Below are positions 1-6,021 of a stretch of DNA of 7,435 bases, piece after piece (positions within the stretch are counted from its first letter, which is position 1; every line of letters begins with the position of its first letter). The stretch spans positions 1 to 7,435 of the forward strand of contig CAAGEF010000248.1 in assembly GCA_900768805.1 (NCBI GenBank), given 5' to 3'. Origin of the DNA: Clostridia bacterium. GTDB taxonomy: Bacteria > Bacillota > Clostridia > TANB77 > CAG-508. A program made the position numbers and the translations under genes. The notes under the pieces were generated by a model. The model worked only from the letters and a program-made list of their open reading frames with translations. It was not told the DNA's origin and made no database searches.

Positions 1-267
1 TTGAGCGGAAAGTGTTCACCTTGTAGGAAGGGTGCCGTGAAAGAAGATTAGATTTTCTTAAACTATGTAATGGAGCCCGCCGACCGGAATGGAAGATGTA
101 TATATTCAACAGCTTCTGCGTATTTATCTATTTGCTAAAATTATGTCAGACGAAAATAAACTACAAATCCAAAATACAAACTATAATTTAGTTGCATTCG
201 GTAAGTGTTCTCAAAAATAAAATCATGTATGTATAATTATATCGCTCTAATAATCTTATGTATAATT
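1..267. other. gene-free left edge with a GC-richer patch
   Basis: No supported gene. Bases 1-120 are visibly richer in G and C than the AT-rich DNA that follows. On the plus strand a frame enters from the edge and stops at 49-51 (17 codons, containing a CSPC motif). A second plus frame is open from about 25 to 195 but has no convincing start or ribosome binding site. A minus frame is open from about 127 to the left edge, also without a convincing start. The patch could be the tail of a neighbouring gene, a decayed gene or a mobile-element end; the sequence alone does not decide. Bases 120-267 are plain AT-rich spacer. I see no good terminator for the 108-codon gene that ends at 268. Confidence 0.35.
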
Positions 268-594
268 TCAGATGATTCTATCCACAAAAGCAAATATTAA
301 TGTAATAGCAAATTGCACAATTATACTTGCTATTATATAACCTGTAAAAGAATTAACCTGATCATAGGCAAATTTTTCCGTAGCAGTTGTTATTAAAGAC
401 TTTATTGAATTTATTATAATAAATGGTAATGTTAAACAACTATCTAATATACCAATAATTATACAACCAATTATATAAAATATAAAAACACCAATACTGC
501 CTTTTGTTTCAAATAGCATATATGTTATAAATGCAAAAACTACAAATACTACAATACTTATTAAAATATTAGTTGTTAATAATAAAGTTATCAT
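268..594 (-). CDS. small membrane protein of unknown function (108 aa)
   Basis: I do not recognise a family. The protein is almost wholly hydrophobic, with three likely membrane-spanning stretches at about residues 5-28, 33-62 and 83-104. They are separated by a short charged turn (ETKG, about 29-32) and by a polar loop (about 64-82) holding K, E, K and D. There is no cleavable signal peptide or catalytic motif. The start is supported by an AGGAGG at 600-605, five bases before the ATG. The AT-rich codon use fits the rest of the window. It lies 95 bp downstream of the 154-codon gene on the same strand with no clear terminator between, so the two may be co-transcribed, although a weak promoter of its own is possible. 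Inference only: an integral membrane protein, perhaps an accessory or small transport-like protein. Confidence 0.65.
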   Translation of the reverse strand: MITLLLTTNILISIVVFVVFAFITYMLFETKGSIGVFIFYIIGCIIIGILDSCLTLPFIIINSIKSLITTATEKFAYDQVNSFTGYIIASIIVQFAITLIFAFVDRII

Positions 595-615
595 AAATAC
601 CTCCTATATTTGTAC

Positions 616-644
616 AATTTATCATATATTATAATTTTTTTCAA
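616..644 (-). promoter_or_regulatory. possible weak sigma-A promoter for the 108-aa gene
   Basis: Reading the minus strand, TTGAAA (639-644) is followed after 17 bases by TAAATT (616-621), and the AGGAGG of the 108-codon gene begins ten bases further on. The spacing is ideal but the -10 is a poor match. The region is so AT-rich that chance matches are expected, so this is a candidate only. Confidence 0.3.
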
Positions 645-689
645 TTTATTTATATTAAAATTACTAAATAAGAAAAGTTGCTAAAAAAA

Positions 690-1154
690 TCACCACATTC
701 TATACATTACGTCATTTGATACATGACGTCCTGTTGAAATTATCGTTGTTATGTACTTCAAATCTGCTTTTGGAGCAATATTTCTTTGTCTAAGTACTAC
801 ACAATGGCAAACCGCTAATTGAGCAATTTCAATAATTATCAGCTCTGCTTTTGAATATTTATTGCTATGCTGTGCCCAATATTCAGCTGCTTCAATTACT
901 GAAGACATAAGTTTGTCTGTAATACGAAATTCTCCCGGATAGGAATTTAATAGCTTAGCTATATATTCCTCTAACGAGGAAATTTTATCCAACTTCACAG
1001 CTCCTTTATTATGTAACAAATACGGTCTTTCAACCTTCTGCTGCAAGTTAATAATAAAATTCCCTAAATCTTCTTTTGGGAAATCAAAGCAAGCCCTCCG
1101 AACCTGATTTGCAATGCTATTGTAAGCTTCTGGTTTTCTGTTCTCTAATGCCAT
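690..1154 (-). CDS. hypothetical protein of unknown function (154 aa)
   Basis: I do not recognise a family. It looks like a soluble, mainly helical protein of mixed charge with no signal peptide or membrane segment. Visible landmarks are C22, a CHC triplet at 116-118 inside a hydrophobic helix, and a basic tail ending in YRMW. An ATG at 1158-1160 would give 156 residues, but it sits one base after the AGGAGG (1162-1167). The ATG at 1152-1154 lies seven bases after it, the normal distance, so I take the second. Its codon choice differs from the adjacent fatty-acid genes: residues 19-20 are CGG AGG, whereas fab/acc arginines are mostly AGA or CGT. That hints at separate ancestry. It has its own strong promoter with palindromes at the start site, so it is probably regulated independently of the operon. 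Function unknown; the reading frame itself is well supported. Confidence 0.75.
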   Translation of the reverse strand: MALENRKPEAYNSIANQVRRACFDFPKEDLGNFIINLQQKVERPYLLHNKGAVKLDKISSLEEYIAKLLNSYPGEFRITDKLMSSVIEAAEYWAQHSNKYSKAELIIIEIAQLAVCHCVVLRQRNIAPKADLKYITTIISTGRHVSNDVMYRMW

Positions 1155-1161
1155 AGTCATT

Positions 1162-1167
1162 CCTCCT
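1162..1167 (-). promoter_or_regulatory. ribosome binding site deciding the 154-aa start
   Basis: A perfect AGGAGG on the minus strand. It is one base from the upstream ATG (1158-1160), too close to work, and seven bases from the in-frame ATG at 1152-1154. This favours the shorter protein. Confidence 0.8.
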
Positions 1168-1190
1168 GATGAAAAAAGAACCTATCTTTC

Positions 1191-1204
1191 TAACATGTTA
1201 ACAT
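1191..1204. promoter_or_regulatory. overlapping palindromes, possible repressor operator
   Basis: Two perfect 10-bp palindromes overlap: TAACATGTTA at 1191-1200 and ATGTTAACAT at 1195-1204. They cover the expected transcription start, about six or seven bases past the -10 hexamer of the promoter at 1210-1238. A protein bound here would block initiation, the usual place for a repressor site. The palindromes and their position are seen directly; operator function and the identity of any regulator are inferred. Confidence 0.4.
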
Positions 1205-1209
1205 AAAAC

Positions 1210-1238
1210 ATTATATCATCTTATCCTATACTTGTCAA
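1210..1238 (-). promoter_or_regulatory. consensus sigma-A promoter for the 154-aa gene
   Basis: On the minus strand TTGACA (1233-1238) and TATAAT (1210-1215) are separated by exactly 17 bases, so both hexamers and the spacer match the housekeeping consensus perfectly. Transcription should start near 1203-1204, leaving a leader of about 50 bases before the ATG at 1154. The promoter lies just downstream of the fab operon terminator, so the gene forms a separate unit. Confidence 0.85.
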
Positions 1239-1248
1239 TATTTATTGC

Positions 1249-1304
1249 AAAAAAGATACCTTCTTAAACTCTACTTTTTTAGAATATATAAAAAGGTATC
1301 TTTT
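1249..1304 (-). terminator. Rho-independent terminator of the fab/acc operon
   Basis: A perfect 12-bp inverted repeat (1251-1262 with 1293-1304) begins four bases past the acpP stop codon. On the minus-strand transcript the stem core is GAUACC/GGUAUC flanked by A/U pairs, followed by six Us (1249-1254, the last of which also pair in the stem). The loop is long, about 30 bases. The other strand also has a T-rich run after the stem, so the site may work in both directions. It ends the operon and insulates it from the promoter at 1210-1238. Confidence 0.8.
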
Positions 1305-1307
1305 CTT

Positions 1308-1547
1308 TTATTTATTATCTTTAATATATTTAACAACATCACCAACAGTAACAATTTTCTCTGCTTCTGTATCTGGAATTTCTAATTCAAATTCTTCTTC
1401 TAAACTCATAACTAATTCTACAATATCTAAAGAATCTGCTGATAAGTCATCTATAAATGTTGCATCCTCTTTTACTAAATTTTCATCAACTCCTAATTGA
1501 TCTACTACAATCCCTTTTACTTTTTCAAAAATTTCTTGATCTGTCAT
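1308..1547 (-). CDS. acpP: acyl carrier protein
   Basis: The small acidic carrier that holds growing acyl chains as thioesters on a 4'-phosphopantetheine arm in the cytoplasm, handing them between FabF, FabZ and FabI. The 79-residue length is normal. The attachment motif DSL is at residues 38-40, so Ser39 is the modified residue; the surrounding ADSLDIVEL and the following acidic helix (LEEEFELEIPD, 49-59) are typical of the family. An AGGAGG lies nine bases before the ATG. It is the last gene of the operon, with the terminator four bases after its stop. The 131-bp gap from fabI is the widest in the operon and contains a large RNA hairpin, which could allow acpP to be expressed at a different level from the enzymes. 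A holo-ACP synthase, needed to activate it, is not in the window. Confidence 0.97.
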   Translation of the reverse strand: MTDQEIFEKVKGIVVDQLGVDENLVKEDATFIDDLSADSLDIVELVMSLEEEFELEIPDTEAEKIVTVGDVVKYIKDNK

Positions 1548-1572
1548 TTTAAAAATCCTCCTTAAATTTATC

Positions 1573-1664
1573 TGGAAAACAGGAACGGCACTCTTTTCCC
1601 TTTTTTATTTTTATTATTTATATATTTGAATTATACTGGGAAAAAGAACCGTCCCCGTTTCCCA
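1573..1664. repeat. GC-rich inverted repeat element in the fabI-acpP gap
   Basis: Left arm 1573-1600 and right arm 1638-1664 are imperfect inverted repeats around a 37-base AT-rich loop. In the minus-strand transcript I count 26 of 27 positions able to pair: 21 Watson-Crick, 5 G-U, plus one U-U mismatch and one bulged A. The arms contain GC-rich blocks (such as ACGGGGACGG in the 5' RNA arm) quite unlike the surrounding DNA. There is no U-run immediately after the stem, so it does not look like an ordinary terminator. From memory, similar GGGGACGGTTCTTTTTCCC-type palindromes recur between genes in Clostridia, which suggests a small non-autonomous mobile or REP-like repeat. That link is recall and was not checked. 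Confidence 0.75.
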
Positions 1665-1678
1665 GTGTTTATAATGTA

Positions 1679-2452
1679 CTAAATTCCCATTATACTAAAT
1701 CCACTATCTGCATATACCACTTGACCAGTTATACATTCTGACATTGAACTTAATAAAAATGTTGTTACATTTCCTACTTGCTCTATTGTTACATTTTTAT
1801 GTAATGGAGCTCTTTCTTCTACAATTGTTAATACTGAATTAAAATCTTTAATTCCCTTTGCTGATAATGTTTTTATTGGTCCTGCTGAAACTGCATTTAC
1901 TCTTATTCCTTCTTTTCCTAAATTTTCTGCTAAATATCTAACACTTGATTCTAATGCAGCTTTTGCAACTCCCATTACATTATACCCTTGTAATACTTTT
2001 GTAGACCCATGATATGTTAATGTAACTAAACTTGCATTTTCATTTAACATATCTAGTGCTTTTGCCATTCTTGCTGTTAATACAAATGAATAACTACTTA
2101 CATCACATGCATGACTAAAGCCTTCTTTGCTTGTATAAATAAAATCATTATGTAAATCTTCTGTATTAGCATGTGCTATTGCATGAACTATACCATCTAA
2201 TTTTCCATTTTCTTCTTTGATTTTTGTAAAAACATCTCTTACTAAATCATCTTCAGATGCACCATCTAATACATACAATTTTGCACCTTCAAAATCTTTT
2301 GTAAGTTCTTCAATTTTACTTCTATTATCTTCACCCATAAATGTGAATATTAATTTAGCACCATTTTCATAAGCAGATTTTGCTATTCCATAAGCAATAC
2401 TCCATTTATTTCTAATTCCCATTATTAATATTGTTTTATCTTTTAATAACAT
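1679..2452 (-). CDS. fabI: enoyl-[acyl-carrier-protein] reductase, FabI type
   Basis: Reduces the trans-2-enoyl-ACP made by FabZ with NAD(P)H, the last step of each elongation cycle. The 257 residues match the usual FabI length, and the fold is a short-chain dehydrogenase. The N-terminal nucleotide-binding segment (MGIRNKWSIAYGIA, 11-24) is characteristic. The catalytic set is Tyr147, Tyr157 and Lys164, with the ten-residue Tyr-Tyr spacing and YX6K spacing of FabI. The SAGPIKTLSAKGI stretch (189-201) and Phe204 also fit Gram-positive FabI. These features separate it from ordinary FabG-type reductases and from the flavin enzyme FabK that many clostridial fab clusters carry instead. The start has AGGAGG seven bases upstream. 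It lies 45 bp after accA, and a 131-bp gap separates it from acpP. FabI is the triclosan target in many bacteria; sensitivity here cannot be read from sequence. Confidence 0.95.
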   Translation of the reverse strand: MLLKDKTILIMGIRNKWSIAYGIAKSAYENGAKLIFTFMGEDNRSKIEELTKDFEGAKLYVLDGASEDDLVRDVFTKIKEENGKLDGIVHAIAHANTEDLHNDFIYTSKEGFSHACDVSSYSFVLTARMAKALDMLNENASLVTLTYHGSTKVLQGYNVMGVAKAALESSVRYLAENLGKEGIRVNAVSAGPIKTLSAKGIKDFNSVLTIVEERAPLHKNVTIEQVGNVTTFLLSSMSECITGQVVYADSGFSIMGI

Positions 2453-2497
2453 CTTTTCTCCTCCTAATTAATTTTAGAAAATGAATTTTTTTCTAAA

Positions 2498-3310
2498 TTA
2501 TATAACTTCAAACTTTCCCATATTTCTAAATTTTTGATATCTTTCTTCTACAATTTGCTCTTTTGATTTATTTTTCATTTCTTCTAAAAAATCCATTATT
2601 TCACTTCTTATTTTTTCAGAGACAATTTTTGTAAAATCTGGATTATCAAACTCTGGTTCATTTATTATTTTATCAATAATTTCAAATTCGTATAAGTCTT
2701 TTGCTGTTAATTTCATTTTTTCAGCAGCTTCTTTTGCTCTTGAAGAATCCTTCCATAATATACTAGAAAAGCCTTCTGGAGAAAGTATTGAATATATTGC
2801 ATTTTCTAGCATTAGTATTTTGTTTCCAACAGCTATTGCTAAAGCACCTCCACTTGAACCTTCGCCTATTACTATTACTATTACAGGAACTTTTAGTTTT
2901 GCCATTTCAAACATTGATTTTGCAATAGCTTCTCCTTGACCACGTTCTTCAGCTCCAAGTCCTGGATAAGCCCCTTTTGTATCTACGAAAGTAACTATTG
3001 GTCTATTGAATTTTTCTGCTTGCTTCATAAATCTTATAGCTTTTCTATAACTTTCAGGATTTGGCATACCAAAATTTCTTTCAATATTTTCTTTTGTTGT
3101 TCTTCCTTTTTGTTCTGCAATAACAGTAAAATTTTGATTACCAATTCTTGCTAACCCACAACAAATTGCTTTGTCATCTTTAAAATTTCTATCTCCATGT
3201 AATTCCATAAATTCATCAAAGACCTTATCAATATAATCTAAAGCTGTAGGTCTTTTTGGATTTCTAGCTAATTCAACTCTTTCCCAAGCAGTTTTCAGAT
3301 TCTTTTCCAT
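2498..3310 (-). CDS. accA: acetyl-CoA carboxylase carboxyltransferase subunit alpha
   Basis: With AccD it forms the carboxyltransferase that moves the carboxyl group from biotin on AccB to acetyl-CoA, giving malonyl-CoA. At 270 residues it is shorter than the roughly 320 of the E. coli protein, as is common in Firmicutes. Family landmarks in order are ARNPKRPTALDYI (15-27), FMELHGDR (34-41), GMPNPESYRKA (81-91), DTKGAYPG (110-117), AEERGQGEAIA (120-130) and GEGSSGGALAIA (149-160). The last is normally GEGGSGGAL, so Ser152 replaces a glycine. The ATG overlaps the accD stop by one base (TAATG), and an AGGAGG lies nine bases upstream inside accD. This suggests translational coupling that keeps the two subunits equal. 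The C-terminal 60 residues are charged and probably helical. Confidence 0.97.
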   Translation of the reverse strand: MEKNLKTAWERVELARNPKRPTALDYIDKVFDEFMELHGDRNFKDDKAICCGLARIGNQNFTVIAEQKGRTTKENIERNFGMPNPESYRKAIRFMKQAEKFNRPIVTFVDTKGAYPGLGAEERGQGEAIAKSMFEMAKLKVPVIVIVIGEGSSGGALAIAVGNKILMLENAIYSILSPEGFSSILWKDSSRAKEAAEKMKLTAKDLYEFEIIDKIINEPEFDNPDFTKIVSEKIRSEIMDFLEEMKNKSKEQIVEERYQKFRNMGKFEVI

Positions 3311-4158
3311 TATGCTATACCTCCTTTATGAAATTTAATTAGTTTATAAATAGTTTCTTTTAAATCTTTTCTTTCAACAATTTTATCAATAAAACCATGT
3401 TCTAATAGAAATTCTGCTGTTTGGAAACCTTCTGGAAGAGCTTCTCCAATAGTTTGTTCTATAACTCTTGGACCTGCAAACCCTATCATTGCTCCTGGCT
3501 CTGCTAAAACAATATCCCCTAAACTTGCAAATGATGCTGTAACTCCACCATAGGTTGGATCAGTTAATACTGAAATATACAAACCTCCAGCTTCATCTAA
3601 TTTTGTTAAAGCTGCAGAAGTTTTGGCCATTTGCATTAAAGACATAATTCCTTCTTGCATTCTAGCTCCACCAGATACACTAAAAATTACCAAAGGAAGT
3701 TTTTTTTCTGCTGCTTGTTCTATTGCATAAGTGATTTTTTCACCAACAACAACTCCCATGCTCCCCATTAAAAAACCGCTATCCATAACACAAATAACTA
3801 AATCTTCACCATTTATTTTTCCAATTCCAGCAGTAACTGCTTCTGGAAGACCAGTTTTTTCTCTTAAAGTTTTTAGTTTTTTAGAATAATCTTCAAGCTC
3901 TAAAGGATTACTTGTTTCAATATTTAAATCAAATTTCTTATAAGAACCTTCATCTAAAATCAAATCTAATCTTTTATTTATATGCATTCTAAAATAATGT
4001 CCACAATTAGGACAAATATTCAAATTATCTCTAACAGTTTCCTTATATACAATCTCCTTACAAGAATCACATTTAAGCCATTTTCCAACTGGAATATCAA
4101 TATTAGAAGCCTTATTCTTAGCTGAAGCTTCGCGTTTTTTTATCTTATCAACAATCAT
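3310..4158 (-). CDS. accD: acetyl-CoA carboxylase carboxyltransferase subunit beta
   Basis: Partner of AccA in the carboxyltransferase half of acetyl-CoA carboxylase. An N-terminal four-cysteine zinc ribbon is intact: C30, C33, C49 and C52, with CX2C pairs 15 residues apart. The crotonase-like domain follows, with MDSGFLMGSMGVVVGEK (125-141), the SGGARMQEG active-site motif (162-170), TDPTYGGVTASFA (199-211) and AEPGAMIGFAGPRVIEQT (219-236). The 282-residue length is normal. The start is supported by GAGGTG five bases before the ATG. A 60-bp gap separates it from accC upstream and contains a short sequence resembling one arm of the repeat in the fabI-acpP gap. It overlaps accA by one base at its 3' end. 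Confidence 0.97.
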   Translation of the reverse strand: MIVDKIKKREASAKNKASNIDIPVGKWLKCDSCKEIVYKETVRDNLNICPNCGHYFRMHINKRLDLILDEGSYKKFDLNIETSNPLELEDYSKKLKTLREKTGLPEAVTAGIGKINGEDLVICVMDSGFLMGSMGVVVGEKITYAIEQAAEKKLPLVIFSVSGGARMQEGIMSLMQMAKTSAALTKLDEAGGLYISVLTDPTYGGVTASFASLGDIVLAEPGAMIGFAGPRVIEQTIGEALPEGFQTAEFLLEHGFIDKIVERKDLKETIYKLIKFHKGGIA

Positions 4159-4218
4159 TTTCTCACCTCATTTATAATTAACAGGAAAAAAGAATCGTTT
4201 ATAATCCCCATCCTCTTA

Positions 4219-5559
4219 TTATTTACTAAAATTCTTACTTATAAAAGATGTATCAAAATCGCCTCTAATAAAATCTGGATTTCTAATTATTTCATAAATA
4301 AAATCAATATTAGTATCTACACCTTCTATAACTAATTCTTCTAATGCTCTTTTCATTTTAGCAATAGCTTCATTTCTTGTATTACCATGAACTATGATTT
4401 TTGCTATCATAGAATCATAATTAAATGGAATTGTATACCCTTGATAAATTCCAGAATCTATTCTAAGCCCATTTCCACCTGGAAGATGTAACCCAGTTAT
4501 ATTACCAGGACAAGGCATAAAATTCTTTTTAGGGTTTTCTGCATTTATTCTACATTCTATTGAATGACCTTTAAATTCAATATCTTTTTGCTTAAATTTT
4601 AATTTCTCGCCTGCAGCAACTCTAATTTGTTCTTTTACTATATCAATTCCTGTTCTCATTTCTGTAATAGGGTGTTCAACTTGAATTCTTGTATTCATTT
4701 CCATAAAATAGAAATTCTTATCACTATCAACTAAAAATTCTACAGTTCCACAACTTGTATAACCAGCTATTTTAGCAGCTTTAACAGCAGCTTCTCCCAT
4801 CTTTTCTCTTAATTTTTCATCAACTATTGTAGAAGGTGTTTCTTCTATAACTTTTTGGTGTTTTCTTTGTATTGAACAATCTCTTTCACCTAAATGAACT
4901 ATATTTCCATGTTCATCTGCTAAAATTTGAATTTCAACATGTCTTGGATTTTTTACAAATTTTTCTATATATAATTCATCATCATTAAATGAAATTTTGG
5001 CTTCTTGTTTTACTATATTATAATTTTTTTCAAGTTCTTCTGGAAAATTAACTATTCTAATTCCTTTTCCGCCACCACCTGCTGCTGCTTTAATCATTAT
5101 TGGATACCCTATTTTATCAGCCACTTCTTTTGCTTCTTCTAAAGTTTTTACACTTCCTTTAGAACCTGGAATTACTGGTACACCAGCTTTTTCCATCATT
5201 TTTTTCGCATTTGATTTATTTCCTAGTAATTCTATTACATTAGATTTTGGACCAATAAATTTTATATTAGATTCTTCACATATCTTTGCAAATTGCGTAT
5301 TTTCAGACAAAAATCCGAAACCTGGATGTATACTATCACTGCCAGTTATACAAGCAGCCTCAATTATACTTTTTATATTTAAATAACTTTTATTAGACGC
5401 TGCAGGACCTATACAAATTGCTTCATCTGCAAGCCTTGTATGAAGTGCATCTTTATCTATATCTGAATATACTGCAACTGTTTTTATATTCATTTCTTTA
5501 CAAGCTCTAATAATACGAACTGCAATTTCTCCACGATTTGCAATTAATATTTTATTCAT
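4219..5559 (-). CDS. accC: acetyl-CoA carboxylase biotin carboxylase subunit
   Basis: Uses ATP and bicarbonate to carboxylate the biotin on AccB, the first half-reaction of malonyl-CoA synthesis. The protein has an ATP-grasp fold. Seen in order are the N-terminal MNKILIANRGEIAVRI (1-16), HPGFGFLSEN (78-87), the glycine-rich ATP loop AAAGGGGKGIR (158-168), GERDCSIQRKHQKVIEE (224-240) and MEMNTRIQVEHPITE (286-300). Lys236, Glu287 and Arg291 fit the known catalytic positions. The reading frame extends upstream to an ATG at 5589, but that lies inside fabZ and lacks a ribosome binding site. The ATG at 5557-5559 has AAGGAAGG seven bases before it and gives 446 residues with the family's standard N-terminus, close to the 449 of E. 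coli AccC. It begins 16 bp after the fabZ stop. Confidence 0.97.
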   Translation of the reverse strand: MNKILIANRGEIAVRIIRACKEMNIKTVAVYSDIDKDALHTRLADEAICIGPAASNKSYLNIKSIIEAACITGSDSIHPGFGFLSENTQFAKICEESNIKFIGPKSNVIELLGNKSNAKKMMEKAGVPVIPGSKGSVKTLEEAKEVADKIGYPIMIKAAAGGGGKGIRIVNFPEELEKNYNIVKQEAKISFNDDELYIEKFVKNPRHVEIQILADEHGNIVHLGERDCSIQRKHQKVIEETPSTIVDEKLREKMGEAAVKAAKIAGYTSCGTVEFLVDSDKNFYFMEMNTRIQVEHPITEMRTGIDIVKEQIRVAAGEKLKFKQKDIEFKGHSIECRINAENPKKNFMPCPGNITGLHLPGGNGLRIDSGIYQGYTIPFNYDSMIAKIIVHGNTRNEAIAKMKRALEELVIEGVDTNIDFIYEIIRNPDFIRGDFDTSFISKNFSK

Positions 5560-5566
5560 TATAAAA

Positions 5567-5574
5567 CCTTCCTT
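5567..5574 (-). promoter_or_regulatory. ribosome binding site deciding the accC start
   Basis: AAGGAAGG on the minus strand, an AAGGAGG variant with one extra A. It ends seven bases before the ATG at 5557-5559. No comparable site precedes the ATG at 5589, so translation should begin at 5559. Confidence 0.75.
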
Positions 5575-5575
5575 T

Positions 5576-6007
5576 TTATTTATTATCAACTAAAGCAAAT
5601 GTAAGTTCACCTTTTGCAGCAACTTTTCCATCAACTGTAGCTAAAGCTTCTCCAACTCCTATTGGACCTTTTCTTTTTATTATTTTAACTTCTAATTTTA
5701 GTCTATCTCCAGGAACTACTATTTTTTTAAATTTCATTTTATCAATTCCACCAAATAAAGCATTTTTTCCTTTATTTTCCTCCATTGATAATATTGCAAC
5801 AGCTCCTGTTTGAGCTAAGCTTTCTGCAATTAGAACACCTGGCATTATTGGATTTTCAGGGAAGTGTCCTTTAAAATACCATTCATCCTCACTTACATTT
5901 TTATATGCTATTGCACTTTCTCCCATAACAATTTCTTCAACTTCATCTATCATTAAAAATGGTTCTCTTTGAGGAATTATTTCCTTAATTTGCTCTTTAT
6001 TTAACAT
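5576..6007 (-). CDS. fabZ: 3-hydroxyacyl-[acyl-carrier-protein] dehydratase
   Basis: Removes water from 3-hydroxyacyl-ACP to give trans-2-enoyl-ACP, the substrate of FabI. The hot-dog fold signature is clear: GHFPENPIMPGVLIAESLAQTG at about 47-68, given here only as the key catalytic residues His48 and Glu62 with PGVL between them. The N-terminal motif is PQREPFLMID (12-21), where many FabZ proteins have PHRYPF, so Gln replaces the usual His. An ATG at 6019 would add four residues but has no ribosome binding site. The ATG at 6005-6007 has GGAG six bases upstream and yields a 143-residue protein starting MLNKEQIKEIIP, like Bacillus FabZ. It sits 14 bp after accB and 16 bp before accC. FabA-type isomerase activity is not indicated. 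Confidence 0.96.
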   Translation of the reverse strand: MLNKEQIKEIIPQREPFLMIDEVEEIVMGESAIAYKNVSEDEWYFKGHFPENPIMPGVLIAESLAQTGAVAILSMEENKGKNALFGGIDKMKFKKIVVPGDRLKLEVKIIKRKGPIGVGEALATVDGKVAAKGELTFALVDNK

Positions 6008-6013
6008 AATTTT

Positions 6014-6017
6014 CTCC
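6014..6017 (-). promoter_or_regulatory. ribosome binding site deciding the fabZ start
   Basis: GGAG on the minus strand, six bases before the ATG at 6005-6007. It overlaps the region just after the alternative ATG at 6019, which it therefore cannot serve. It favours the 143-residue FabZ. Confidence 0.65.
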
Positions 6018-6021
6018 ATTT

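Noticed and set aside
10..45. AGGGTG...CCGTG resembling the T-box antiterminator sequence
   Set aside because: Several conserved bases are missing and there is no specifier stem, terminator or downstream gene in the right place.
1..51. 17-codon plus-strand frame with GKCSPCRKG, resembling the iron-sulfur motif CGKCxPCRxG of NuoF-like proteins
   Set aside because: The match is too short, the first cysteine is missing, and the frame stops at once. Not enough to call a gene or pseudogene.
229..267. Direct repeat ATGTATAATT at 229-238 and 258-267
   Set aside because: Ten AT-rich bases repeated twice in an AT-rich spacer is not informative.
1630..1658. Possible promoter for acpP inside the repeat loop
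   Set aside because: TATAAT is present on the minus strand but the -35 position reads ACGGGG and there is no extended -10, so I do not list it as a promoter.
2473..2497. 9-bp AT-rich hairpin just after the accA stop
   Set aside because: It has a single G-C pair, no following U-run, and is expected by chance in such AT-rich DNA. fabI continues the operon immediately afterwards.
2936..3154. Plus-strand 72-codon open frame
   Set aside because: It lies wholly inside accA on the opposite strand, has no ribosome binding site, and its residue makeup is that of an antisense shadow.
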